Below, in pieces: positions 44,258 through 53,065 of a stretch of DNA of 64,000 nt. The position numbers were made by a program, and so were the translations under genes. The notes below the pieces were generated by a model. It did no database searches and was not told the DNA's origin. It was given only the letters and a program-made list of their open reading frames with translations. The stretch covers positions 50,812 through 114,811 of the forward strand of contig JACPJR010000003.1 in NCBI GenBank assembly GCA_016187565.1, given 5' to 3'. This stretch comes from Candidatus Woesearchaeota archaeon. Its GTDB lineage: Archaea > Nanobdellota > Nanobdellia > Woesearchaeales > JACPJR01. The number at the start of each line of letters is the position of its first letter. The first letter of the stretch is position 1.

Positions 44258-44556
44258 AGACTATAACGCACACCCCGTAACTGGTTACGCTCAGTTGACA
44301 CGCAAGGAAGAGCATGAAGCTCTTCGGCGTGGCTATCCAGGCAACACGAAGGCCGCGAAGTGCAACTTTATGTTGCACCCTTTTGATCAAACTTCGGAAA
44401 ATTTGGGGGGCAAGCCCCGTTGCGTCAGCGCCCATGGGCGTGCGACGAGCCGAGGCTCCTTCGGAGTGGCGAGTAGGCTGCTCGAGCAGCCGTCGCACTG
44501 CCACAACAGGCGCCATGACGTTAAAAAGTTTTGTTTCCAAACAGGTAAATGTGAGG
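44258..44556. repeat. GC-rich hairpin cluster between korB and transketolase
   Basis: About 300 nt without a credible gene. Perfect or near-perfect hairpins follow each other: GTAAC-TG-GTTAC, GAAGAGC-ATGAA-GCTCTTC inside CACGC..GCGTG, GTGCAAC-TTTAT-GTTGCAC, GGGGC-AA-GCCCC, CGCCCATGGGCG, GAGCCGAGGCTC, CTCC-TTC-GGAG, and the 16-nt palindrome GGCTGCTCGAGCAGCC (44479-44494 region). Several frames stay open across it only because of its composition. It could be a structured RNA or a cluster of mobile palindromic units; I see no promoter of its own. The transketolase ribosome-binding site lies at its end. Confidence 0.5.
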
Positions 44557-44558
44557 TG

Positions 44559-46478
44559 ATGAATTTGACAAACACAAAGCATTTCTCTTCAATGATTGAG
44601 CAGACAGCACGATTACAAGAACTCGCAGCATTAGCACGATATTATATTCTTATTTCAACAACTGAGGCTGGATCAGGGCATCCAACCTCCTCGATGTCAG
44701 CTGCTGATCTTATGACTGGACTCTTTTTTAGTGGTATTCTTAAAGCTGACCTTGATCATCCACAGCATCCCAATAATGATCGAGTTATTTTTTCAAAGGG
44801 TCATGCAGCTCCCCTCCTCTATGCACTGTATGCAGTAGCAGGAAAGGTCAGCAAAGACCAACTCTTAAGCCTACGAAAGTTTGGAAGCCCACTGGAAGGT
44901 CATCCTACCAAATGTTTTCCTTATACCGAGGCTGCAACCGGATCATTGGGCCAGGGACTAGCAATTGGAGTAGGGATGGCATTGAATGCAAAATACTGCG
45001 ATAAATTACCTTACAAAACCTATGTTCTCCTTGGTGATTCTGAGATGAGTGAAGGATCTCAATGGGAGGCTATTGCGAGTGCTGCACATTATAGGCTCAA
45101 TAACCTTATTGGCATTCTTGATGTCAATCGGCTAGGACAGCGAGGCCCCACTATGTATGGCCACGACCTTGATGCCTATGCACAAAGGTTAAACGCATTT
45201 GGCTGGGAAACGATCTGCATTGATGGTCACACCTTTTCTGAAATTGTTGAGGCCTTATACCGTGCACAAAAAGCATCCTCTCCCCTCATGATTATTGCAA
45301 AAACCATCAAAGGGAAGGGAGTTCATTTCCTCGAAGACAAAGAAGGATGGCATGGTGTTCCTGTTGCTCAAGAAAAATTAAAAGAAGCTATCCATGATCT
45401 TGGTGAGATTAATGAGACCATAAAAGGGGAGGTAGCACTGCCAGAAAATCTTCATCCGGTTTTGATGAAACCAAAAAAAGCACCTCCTATGGACTCTGAT
45501 CCTGCAAAGCCTGTCGCGACACGAAAAGCCTATGGGATGGCACTTCAGCGTTTATATCAGCAATATCCACAACTTGTTGTGCTTGATGCAGAAACCAGTA
45601 ATTCGACCTATGCGCAAACCTTTCAGCAAAAATATCCCGAACGTTATTTTGAGATGTATATTGCTGAACAGAATATGATCGGTGTTGCACTTGGACTTTC
45701 ATTACGCGGAAAGATCCCCTTTGTTTCTTCATTTGCAGCATTCTTGACCAGGGCTTTTGATCAAATCAGAATGGGCCAGTATTCAGATGCAAATCTCAAA
45801 ATAGTTGGCTCACATGCCGGAGTTTCTATTGGTCAAGACGGGGCATCCCAGATGGGACTTGAGGATATCGCCATGTTTCGAACCATTCATAACAGTGTTG
45901 TTCTTTACCCCAGTGATGCAGTTGCAACCGAAAAATTAGTCGAATTAGCACTTACCTATCAAGGAATAGTGTACCTGAGAACGACACGAAGCGATACGCC
46001 TATTCTCTATTCACCTAACGACGAATTTCCGTTGGGTGGTTCTAAAATTCTCAAACAGAGTAAAACAGATAGTCTGACGATTGTTGCTGCAGGAATTACC
46101 TTACATGAGGCACTTGCTGCCTATGAACTCCTCAAGAAAGAAGGGATACAGGTCAGAATCATTGATCTCTACTGTATTAAGCCGCTTGATCTTGCAACAT
46201 TACAACAGGCACTTAACGAAACAGGCACATTGATTGTTGTTGAGGATCATTACCCTGAAGGTGGCATAGGAGAGGCGGTAAAAAGTGTTCTTGCTGAGGG
46301 AGATTACCAGGGCAGTGTGTACACACTTGCTGTGCGAAAATTGCCACGAAGTGGATCAGCTACAGAGCTTTTTGCGTATGAGGAGATTTCCCGTCAGGCT
46401 CTTGTTGAGAAAGTAAAGGCAATCTGCTCTCTAAAAAAGCAGCAAAAAAGCCAAGCCAAAAACAGGCAATTGAGATGA
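44559..46478 (+). CDS. tkt: Transketolase, full-length single chain
   Basis: 639 residues. Transfers two-carbon units between sugar phosphates in the non-oxidative pentose pathway. TTEAGSGHPTSSMSAADL, FSKGHAAPLLYALY, TGSLGQGLAIGVGMA and the TPP motif LGDSEMSEGSQWEA are in the N-terminal half. YIAEQNMIGVALGLSLRGK, HAGVSIGQDGASQM and the C-terminal domain (VVEDHYPEGGIGEAV) complete it. Many archaea split this enzyme in two genes. GTGAGGTGAT before the ATG at 44559 sets the start; an open frame to 44025 upstream is an artefact. Confidence 0.94.
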   Translation: MNLTNTKHFSSMIEQTARLQELAALARYYILISTTEAGSGHPTSSMSAADLMTGLFFSGILKADLDHPQHPNNDRVIFSKGHAAPLLYALYAVAGKVSKDQLLSLRKFGSPLEGHPTKCFPYTEAATGSLGQGLAIGVGMALNAKYCDKLPYKTYVLLGDSEMSEGSQWEAIASAAHYRLNNLIGILDVNRLGQRGPTMYGHDLDAYAQRLNAFGWETICIDGHTFSEIVEALYRAQKASSPLMIIAKTIKGKGVHFLEDKEGWHGVPVAQEKLKEAIHDLGEINETIKGEVALPENLHPVLMKPKKAPPMDSDPAKPVATRKAYGMALQRLYQQYPQLVVLDAETSNSTYAQTFQQKYPERYFEMYIAEQNMIGVALGLSLRGKIPFVSSFAAFLTRAFDQIRMGQYSDANLKIVGSHAGVSIGQDGASQMGLEDIAMFRTIHNSVVLYPSDAVATEKLVELALTYQGIVYLRTTRSDTPILYSPNDEFPLGGSKILKQSKTDSLTIVAAGITLHEALAAYELLKKEGIQVRIIDLYCIKPLDLATLQQALNETGTLIVVEDHYPEGGIGEAVKSVLAEGDYQGSVYTLAVRKLPRSGSATELFAYEEISRQALVEKVKAICSLKKQQKSQAKNRQLR

Positions 46479-46502
46479 TAAGTTAACCTATTTTAATAAA
46501 AT

Positions 46503-46751
46503 TTATTTTGGTCTTGAATAATAATAACCACTAGCGTAACCTAATAGTCCTGTAACACCGCTAAATATGGCAAGCATAAAAGAAGTTCCATCTTTAAATT
46601 CAACCTTTCCAGACCATATCAAAATAAAACACATAACTAATACCAGAACGAAGATTATTAACGCTACCCAAACAAGTGAAGATGTCAATTTCTCTCTAGT
46701 ACGGTTGTCAATATCTCCCGTTTGTTCGCCAACCGATTTTGATGATGCCAT
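46503..46751 (-). CDS. Small two-helix membrane protein
   Basis: 82 residues. Two membrane helices: SLVWVALIIFVLVLVMCFILIW and a glycine-rich FMLAIFSGVTGLLGYASGYYY, with a hydrophilic N-terminus. It starts directly after the stop of the 59-residue gene upstream, as the last of three genes. Confidence 0.7.
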   Translation of the reverse strand: MASSKSVGEQTGDIDNRTREKLTSSLVWVALIIFVLVLVMCFILIWSGKVEFKDGTSFMLAIFSGVTGLLGYASGYYYSRPK

Positions 46752-46931
46752 TTATAGTTTTCCTCTACTCTTCGCTAAAGAGATCTTAATTTCGCCACAC
46801 TTATTACAAACATCTAGAATCACTGGTATCCCAACAGATGGCATGAAATTCACCTTGTCACCTTTTTTCTCGATCCTAGTTATTGCAAACAACTCATCAA
46901 TTTCTTCCCATTCATGATTACAATTCTGCAT
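46752..46931 (-). CDS. Small zinc-ribbon-like protein (59 aa)
   Basis: Reads MQNCNHEWEEIDELFAITRI, then ...VGIPVILDVCNKCGEIKIS. One C-x-H pair near the start and a C-x2-C later make a four-ligand zinc site of the kind seen in small ribbons. The stop is directly followed by the ATG of the membrane-protein gene, and its own start is 1 nt from the stop of the AbrB-like gene, so real coding is likely despite its size. Confidence 0.65.
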   Translation of the reverse strand: MQNCNHEWEEIDELFAITRIEKKGDKVNFMPSVGIPVILDVCNKCGEIKISLAKSRGKL

Positions 46932-46932
46932 C

Positions 46933-47094
46933 TTAATACCTCATAATAACTAGCCTATTACCTTTAATCTCAGGTGCTAAATACTCACCACCTTCCAAAT
47001 TAGGCAGTTTAATAAGTTTATTTGGGATTACCACAAGGTACTTATAATAATCTGTTTCTCCATACTTCCTTCCGTACTGCTTAATCAGTCGCAT
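46933..47094 (-). CDS. AbrB/SpoVT-like small protein (53 aa)
   Basis: Reads MRLIKQYGRKYGETDYYKYL, then VVIPNKLIKLPNLEGGEYLA and EIKGNRLVIM. The V-x-IP-x-KL...L-x-x-G-EYL...G-NRLVI pattern matches the swapped-hairpin AbrB/SpoVT DNA-binding fold. TTTATAAATAA on the minus strand (about 47115-47124) is ~26 nt before the ATG: leaderless, first gene of the three. Confidence 0.65.
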   Translation of the reverse strand: MRLIKQYGRKYGETDYYKYLVVIPNKLIKLPNLEGGEYLAPEIKGNRLVIMRY

Positions 47095-47271
47095 GGAGAG
47101 ACTTTGGGAACCGATTATTTATAAACATTTTGGTTCCTAAATCTACATGTTTTAACTTAGGTGATTAGATTCGAAAAATCATAATGTTTATATAGTATCC
47201 GGTCTTTCTTCCTCTATAGTTTTCTGTATAATGCTAAGGGGGATGAAGCAAGCGAAAAGGAGGATGAGCCA

Positions 47272-47763
47272 ATGGTACTCAGCAAGAAGGTACACGAAGC
47301 ATTAAATAAACAGATTAACAAGGAGTTTCAGTCTGCCTATATCTATTTGGCAATGGCAGCTTATTTTGATAGCATCTATTTACGTGGATTCCGGCATTGG
47401 ATGGAAGCACAGGCAAAAGAAGAAGTCCATCATGGTATGAAAATATATGAACATATTCTTGAGCGTGACAGTACGGTAGTGCTGCAACCAATACAGGCAC
47501 CTGCTCTTGCATGGAAAAGCCCTCTTGACGCAGTTACCGCGGCATACAAACATGAGCAGGAAGTAACGAAATCTATCCATCAAATCGTTGATGTTGCTCA
47601 AGCAGAGCACGACCATACAACTGAAGTATTTTTACAGTGGTTTGTCAATGAACAGGTTGAAGAAGAGGATGCAACACTTGAACTGCTGAAACGAGTAACT
47701 CTTGCCGGTAACGAAGGTGCTGGTCTCTTGCTGCTCGACGCTGAACTAGCTAAGCGTGAATGA
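47272..47763 (+). CDS. ftn: Ferritin
   Basis: 163 residues; oxidises Fe2+ and stores it in a 24-mer shell. Ferroxidase ligands can be placed: E18 in KEFQSAYIYLAMAAYF, E51/H54 in AKEEVHHGMKIYEHI, and E and Q in the later QWFVNEQVEEE. AAAGGAGGATGAGCC precedes the ATG; TTTATATAG near 47185-47193 is the promoter. It is first in a run of six same-strand genes. Confidence 0.94.
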   Translation: MVLSKKVHEALNKQINKEFQSAYIYLAMAAYFDSIYLRGFRHWMEAQAKEEVHHGMKIYEHILERDSTVVLQPIQAPALAWKSPLDAVTAAYKHEQEVTKSIHQIVDVAQAEHDHTTEVFLQWFVNEQVEEEDATLELLKRVTLAGNEGAGLLLLDAELAKRE

Positions 47764-47776
47764 ATAGAGGAAACAT

Positions 47777-49144
47777 ATGCCTCTCTACTCAATAAACCCC
47801 TATACCGAAGCAACCAGTGCGACTATTCCCATGCATACGCTTGAAGATGCAAGGGAAATGATTCGACAAGCTCGGGCAGCACTGGAATCATGGAAGCAGA
47901 CTTCTCTTAAAGAGCGCGCATCATTGCTCCATCGACTTGGAAGGGTTTTAGAAGAAAATGCTGAAGCGTATGCAGCGTTAATTACGACCGAGATGGGCAA
48001 GCCAATAAAAGAAGCAATTGCAGAGGTCAAAAAATGTGCATTGACTTGTGCCTATTATGCAGACAATGGAGAAACATTCCTCCATGACGAGAGGATTACA
48101 ACCAATTATTCCAAAAGTTACGTGACGTTTGAGCCACTGGGGATAGTGTTTGCGATCATGCCATGGAATTTTCCTTTCTGGCAGGTTTTTCGTTGCGCTA
48201 TTCCAGCAGTTCTTGCGGGAAATGTTGTTGTGCTGAAACATGCCTCGAATGTCCCGTTGTGTGCAAAAGAGATTCAAAAGTGTTTCAACGATGCAGGATT
48301 TCCGCAATCTGTTTTCACAACTCTTCTCATTGATGCAACAACCGCACAGCAGATTATTGGAGAAGATCTTATTGATGCCGTTAGCTTAACTGGAAGCAAT
48401 GCTGCTGGATCAGAGATTGGAATGCTTGCGGGAAAATACATTAAACCGCTGGTTCTTGAATTAGGTGGATCTGATCCCTTCCTTGTACTTGATGATGCTG
48501 ATATTGCAAAAGCAGCTACTATGGGGATCAAGGCCCGATTCATCAATACAGGGCAAAGCTGCATTGCTGCAAAACGCTTCATTATCATGGATACGGTTGC
48601 AGCTGCATTTGAGAAAAAGGTTCTCGAGCTGATGGAGCAGTTATCTATTGGCGATCCGCTAGACCCTAAAACTGATATTGGTCCTCTTGCGAAAGCCTCG
48701 TTTGTTCATGATCTTCAAAGACAATTACAGGCTACTGCTGCACCAGGAGGGATGATCAAAAGCAGAGGGAAGATTCCTTCTCAGGGATACTTCTTTACGC
48801 CAACTCTTGTAAAAAATCCTCCACGCACTTCTCCGGTGTGGTGTGAAGAAGTCTTTGGGCCAATCATGCCCATGGTAACCGTTGCTACCGAAGAAGAACT
48901 CATTCAAACGGCGAATGACACTCCTTTTGGATTAGGGGCATCTATCTGGAGTAGAAACATTACGCATGCAGAAACAATCGCAAAAAAAATACAGGCAGGA
49001 TTCGTTGCCATCAATGACCTGGTAAAATCTGATCCACGTTTGCCCTTTGGTGGTATCAAAAAGTCCGGTATTGGCCGTGAACTTTCAGTCTATGGGATTA
49101 GGGAATTTGTCAATATCAAGACCGTCGTCATAGAAAATCCATAA
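47777..49144 (+). CDS. Aldehyde dehydrogenase, succinate-semialdehyde dehydrogenase-like
   Basis: 455 residues. PWNFPFWQVFRCAIPAVLAG (cofactor loop), LTGSNAAGSEIG, the general base in LELGGSDPF and the nucleophile in NTGQSCIAAKRF are all present. The length and TEMGKPIKEA-IAEVKKCA sequence fit the short succinate-semialdehyde/Sad (YneI) subfamily. It would oxidise an aldehyde, possibly succinate semialdehyde, with NAD(P). It begins 13 nt after ferritin. Confidence 0.9.
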   Translation: MPLYSINPYTEATSATIPMHTLEDAREMIRQARAALESWKQTSLKERASLLHRLGRVLEENAEAYAALITTEMGKPIKEAIAEVKKCALTCAYYADNGETFLHDERITTNYSKSYVTFEPLGIVFAIMPWNFPFWQVFRCAIPAVLAGNVVVLKHASNVPLCAKEIQKCFNDAGFPQSVFTTLLIDATTAQQIIGEDLIDAVSLTGSNAAGSEIGMLAGKYIKPLVLELGGSDPFLVLDDADIAKAATMGIKARFINTGQSCIAAKRFIIMDTVAAAFEKKVLELMEQLSIGDPLDPKTDIGPLAKASFVHDLQRQLQATAAPGGMIKSRGKIPSQGYFFTPTLVKNPPRTSPVWCEEVFGPIMPMVTVATEEELIQTANDTPFGLGASIWSRNITHAETIAKKIQAGFVAINDLVKSDPRLPFGGIKKSGIGRELSVYGIREFVNIKTVVIENP

Positions 49145-49210
49145 TCATTACAGAAACAATAAAGAAATAAAAGGAACAGCAATCAAGGTAAAAAAATAAG
49201 CGAGGCAGTC

Positions 49211-50848
49211 ATGAAAGCATCTGATCTTTTTGTAAGACAGTTAGAGGAAGAAGGAGTTACGCATATTTTTGGATTACCTGGAGAAGAAAACCTTGATATG
49301 CTTGAATCCCTCCGCAAATCAAAGCAGATTACGGTAATCATTACCCGCCACGAGCAAACTGCTGCATTTATGGCAGCAACCTATGGAAGATTAACAGGCA
49401 AGGCAGGCGTTTGTTTCTCAACCCTTGGACCTGGTGCAACGAATTTAGTTACCGGAATTGCGCATGCACAGCTTATTGGAGCTCCTCTTGTTGCTATTTC
49501 TGGTCAGAAACCTGTGAAAGAAAATTGGCAGGGTAAATTTCAAGTCGTTGATATTGTTAGTTTAATGAGGCCGATTACCAAAGATGCTGTGTTAATTACT
49601 GACGCTGAAACCATCCCTACGGTACTGCGTAATAGTTTTAAGTTAGCAGAATCTGAGCGGCCTGGAGCAGTGCAGATAGTACTTCCTGAAGACGTAGCAA
49701 CTGAGTCAACGAAAGCATCAATTCAGAAACGAACATCACCAGTTACACCCTTTTGCAATGATGCTGCACTCCAGGCAGCTGTTGAGGTCATTAATCAAGC
49801 TGAATATCCCCTGATTATTGTTTCTGCAGGTGCAAATCGAAGACGAATAACTGATGCACTTACCAAGTTTATCAATCATACAGGGATTTATGTCGTCCAT
49901 ACGCAAATGGGAAAAGGGGTCATTGATGACAGAAATGAATACAGCTTATTTGCAACCGGTATTCACAGTCATGATTATGTCAATTGCGGTATTGACAAAG
50001 CTGATCTCATTATCACCATAGGATATAATGTTGTTGAATACCCACCCTATGTTTGGAACAAGGATTTCAAAAAAAAGATCGTTACTATTGATGGCGTGCC
50101 TTCTGTTCTTGATAAGTATTACAATCCGGATGTTGAGGTTATTGGAGATATTTCTGTTACGTTGGAGAGGCTTACGCATAAGATTATCAAAAAAAGGTCA
50201 TTTCCCCTGTTCAAGAAAACGCGTGATCTTATTGAGCAAAAGATGAACGAGCCAGCACCGCATCAATACCCACTTGTACCAGCTGAAGTCGTCCGCAATG
50301 TTCGTGATGCACTCGGCCAAGATGATATTATTGCGTTTGATAATGGAATCTATAAGTTGTGGTTTTCGCGATTATACAAGACCTACAAACCAAATACTTT
50401 TCTCGTGGATAATGCCCTTGCGACCATGGGAGCAGGACTATCTGTTGGCATAGCTGCAAAGATGTTGCACCCGGAAAAGAAAGTACTTGTTATTTGCGGT
50501 GATGGTGGTTTTATGATGAATTCTCAAGAGATCGAAAGTGCTTTACGCTACAAGATTCCTCTCGTCATTTTAATAATTAATGATAATGGTTTTGGCTTTA
50601 TCAAGTGGGAACAACAGCATAAACACTTTCCGATCTATGGCATGGATTATGGGAATCCAGACTTTGTGAAATATGCAGAGAGTTATGGTGCACAAGGCAT
50701 GCGCGTTAATAAGACAGATAATTTAGGTAAACTGTTAGAACGTGCATTTGCATTGCATACGGTTGTGGTCATTGATTGTCCCATTGATTACTCCGTAAAC
50801 TACGATGTTTTTTCACGAGAGTTAAAGCAGCTTGTTTGTCCGATCTAA
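49211..50848 (+). CDS. Thiamine-diphosphate-dependent enzyme, acetolactate synthase large-subunit-like
   Basis: 545 residues. The three-domain POX/AHAS layout is visible: HIFGLPGEENLDMLESL and ITRHEQTAAFMAATYGRLTG (catalytic E), a central FAD-like domain, and the TPP motif GDGGFMMNSQEIESAL with IINDNGFGFIKWEQ at the end. It lacks a nearby regulatory subunit (ilvN) and other branched-chain genes, so a catabolic AlsS-type acetolactate synthase or pyruvate decarboxylase/oxidase-like role is possible. Confidence 0.88.
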   Translation: MKASDLFVRQLEEEGVTHIFGLPGEENLDMLESLRKSKQITVIITRHEQTAAFMAATYGRLTGKAGVCFSTLGPGATNLVTGIAHAQLIGAPLVAISGQKPVKENWQGKFQVVDIVSLMRPITKDAVLITDAETIPTVLRNSFKLAESERPGAVQIVLPEDVATESTKASIQKRTSPVTPFCNDAALQAAVEVINQAEYPLIIVSAGANRRRITDALTKFINHTGIYVVHTQMGKGVIDDRNEYSLFATGIHSHDYVNCGIDKADLIITIGYNVVEYPPYVWNKDFKKKIVTIDGVPSVLDKYYNPDVEVIGDISVTLERLTHKIIKKRSFPLFKKTRDLIEQKMNEPAPHQYPLVPAEVVRNVRDALGQDDIIAFDNGIYKLWFSRLYKTYKPNTFLVDNALATMGAGLSVGIAAKMLHPEKKVLVICGDGGFMMNSQEIESALRYKIPLVILIINDNGFGFIKWEQQHKHFPIYGMDYGNPDFVKYAESYGAQGMRVNKTDNLGKLLERAFALHTVVVIDCPIDYSVNYDVFSRELKQLVCPI

Positions 50849-50916
50849 ATGAAGGTTATGAAAAGTGATGGTTATGAAAGATAATAACCGTAATGAATAA
50901 CAATGAGGGTGAAACT

Positions 50917-52071
50917 ATGATTCAAGGAGATCCTTTTGGACCAGAAAAGGTTTTACAGGTGTATAATCCGAAACTCGGCATGCGAGGCGTTGTTGTTATT
51001 GACAATACTGCACTCGGCCCTGGAAAGGGTGGCATTCGTATGACTTCGACGGTAACGGTCGAAGAAGTTACGCAATTAGCCCGTGCTATGACCTGGAAAA
51101 ATGCATTAGCTGATCTTCCCTTTGGGGGTGCAAAGTCGGGTATTCTTGCTGACAGCAAGCAGTTGTCACCACAAAAAAAAGAGCAGATTGTTCGCGCATT
51201 TTCAGAAGCCATCAAAGATGTTTGCCCAAAAAAATATATTGCTGGTCCTGATATGAATATGGCTGAACAGGATATGGCGTGGTTTGCAGAAGCAAATGGA
51301 GATATTCATGCCTGTACAGGAAAACCTGCAGCAATGGGAGGATTGCCCCATGAATTAGGAAGTACTGGCTATGGTGTTTTTCTTGCCACCAAAGTTGCTG
51401 CAGCAAAACTGTCTCTTGATCTCAAAAAAGTTCGTGTTGCTATTGAAGGATTTGGTAATGTTGGATGGTTTGCTGCTAAATTCTTGACTGACATTGGTGC
51501 TACACTCGTTGCTGTTTCTGACAGTAAGGGTGTTGTGTATGATCCTCAAGGACTGGACTTTGAGGAACTGGATCGCGTGAAGAAAAAAACAGGTTCAGTG
51601 GTTAATTACGCTCACAAAAAACAGACAAAAGAAAGTAGTTTTATTCTTACGATACCAGCAGATATTTTGATAACCGCAGCTGTTCCGAATTTAATTAGCT
51701 CTGGAGATGTCGATGCATTACCCTTTCCTCTCATTGTTGAAGGAAGTAACATTCCCATGACCTATGATGTCGAGGAACTCTGCATGCGCAAGGGCATTCT
51801 CGTCGTTCCGGACATTATTGCAAATGCAGGTGGTGTTATCAGTTCCTATGTCGAGACCATTGGTGGAACAGAGCAGCAGATGTTTCAACTTGTTGAGGAG
51901 AAGATCATTGCGAATGTTGATCTCACGCTGACGCGTGCACTGCAACAACACGTCATGCCACGACAAGCTGCCTTACACATTGCAAAAGACCGTGTCCTTG
52001 CAAAGTGTACTATCTGTGCTGTTGAAGGAATGACAAGAGAGATTAGCAAGAACAGTAAAAAAACGCGGTGA
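50917..52071 (+). CDS. gdhA: Glutamate dehydrogenase
   Basis: 384 residues (Glu/Leu/Phe/Val dehydrogenase family). GKGGIRMTSTVTVEEV, WKNALADLPFGGAKSGI (catalytic Lys), AGPDMNMAEQDM (catalytic Asp) and the Rossmann IEGFGNVGWFAAKFL are clear. Somewhat shorter than the ~415-residue hexameric enzymes. NADH or NADPH preference is not decidable. GAGGGTG precedes the ATG at 50917; the in-frame ATG at 50893 lacks such a site. Confidence 0.92.
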   Translation: MIQGDPFGPEKVLQVYNPKLGMRGVVVIDNTALGPGKGGIRMTSTVTVEEVTQLARAMTWKNALADLPFGGAKSGILADSKQLSPQKKEQIVRAFSEAIKDVCPKKYIAGPDMNMAEQDMAWFAEANGDIHACTGKPAAMGGLPHELGSTGYGVFLATKVAAAKLSLDLKKVRVAIEGFGNVGWFAAKFLTDIGATLVAVSDSKGVVYDPQGLDFEELDRVKKKTGSVVNYAHKKQTKESSFILTIPADILITAAVPNLISSGDVDALPFPLIVEGSNIPMTYDVEELCMRKGILVVPDIIANAGGVISSYVETIGGTEQQMFQLVEEKIIANVDLTLTRALQQHVMPRQAALHIAKDRVLAKCTICAVEGMTREISKNSKKTR

Positions 52072-52075
52072 AAAT

Positions 52076-53053
52076 ATGACAACAAAAGAGGGAAAAAAAC
52101 AAGTCACAGAAAAAAATGATGTAATCATTATTGGTGGTGGTATCTCCGCACATACAGCTGCCCTTTACACCGCACGAGCAAAATTAAGCCCTTTGGTTAT
52201 TACAGGAACAGATCTTGATCAACTCTCAACAACCACAGCCGTAGAAAATTATCCTGGATTTCCTGAAGGCATTCAAGGTCCTCTCCTCATAGAGCTTTGC
52301 AAAAAACAGGCAGAACGTTTTGGTGCAGCATACATCAGTGAGGATGTTACAGGAATTTCTCCACTCCCTGGAAAGACTGAAACTGGTGCAAGTGGCTACA
52401 AAGTGATGACATCTTCTCAAGAATACCTGACAAAAACCATTGTCATTTGTACAGGTGCATCTGCACGGACACTTGGCATTCCTGGAGAAAAACAATTTTG
52501 GGCAAAAGGTGTCTCAACCTGTGCTCCTTGTGATGCTCCTTTTTTTAAGGATAAAGATGTTGTGGTTATTGGTGGCGGTGATTCTGCGATGGAAGAATCT
52601 CTCATGCTCACGAAATTCGCACGGTTGGTTACTATTATCCATCGTCGAGATGAATTTCGAGCAAGCAAAATCATGCAGCAACGTGTTTTAAGTATGACGG
52701 ATAAAGTCAAGATTATTTGGGATACAACGATTACGGCAATTGTCGGCAACACCTTTGTTACTGGCGTCAAGACCAAGCACCTCAAAACAGGAAAGGAAGT
52801 ACTTCTGCCGTGTGAAGGAGTTTTTCTTGCCATAGGCCATGATCCTAACACCAAATGGTTGGGAAAAAGCATTGAGCTTGATGATCATGGCTATATAAAA
52901 GTACACGGTGTTAAGACTTCTTTGCCGGGAGTTTTTGCTGCTGGAGATGTTATGGATCCTCGATACCGGCAAGCTGTGACTTCTGCAGGGACGGGTTGCA
53001 TGGCTGCTCTTGATGCGGAACGCTATATTGAGCTATTGCATGCAACGCAATGA
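52076..53053 (+). CDS. trxB: Thioredoxin reductase
   Basis: 325 residues. FAD-binding IIIGGGISAHTAALYTARA, redox pair in STCAPCDAPFF, NADPH-binding VVVIGGGDSAMEESL with HRRDEFRASK (the arginines favour NADPH) and the C-terminal FAD motif GVFAAGDVMD. It starts 4 nt after gdhA. No thioredoxin is adjacent; the thioredoxin-fold protein at 35578 is one candidate partner. Confidence 0.93.
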   Translation: MTTKEGKKQVTEKNDVIIIGGGISAHTAALYTARAKLSPLVITGTDLDQLSTTTAVENYPGFPEGIQGPLLIELCKKQAERFGAAYISEDVTGISPLPGKTETGASGYKVMTSSQEYLTKTIVICTGASARTLGIPGEKQFWAKGVSTCAPCDAPFFKDKDVVVIGGGDSAMEESLMLTKFARLVTIIHRRDEFRASKIMQQRVLSMTDKVKIIWDTTITAIVGNTFVTGVKTKHLKTGKEVLLPCEGVFLAIGHDPNTKWLGKSIELDDHGYIKVHGVKTSLPGVFAAGDVMDPRYRQAVTSAGTGCMAALDAERYIELLHATQ

Positions 53054-53065
53054 ACGTGTTTACCT

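Noticed and set aside
44025..44558. Open frame extending transketolase 178 codons upstream
   Set aside because: It runs through the end of korB and the hairpin cluster. The homologous part begins near 44559, directly after a ribosome-binding site.
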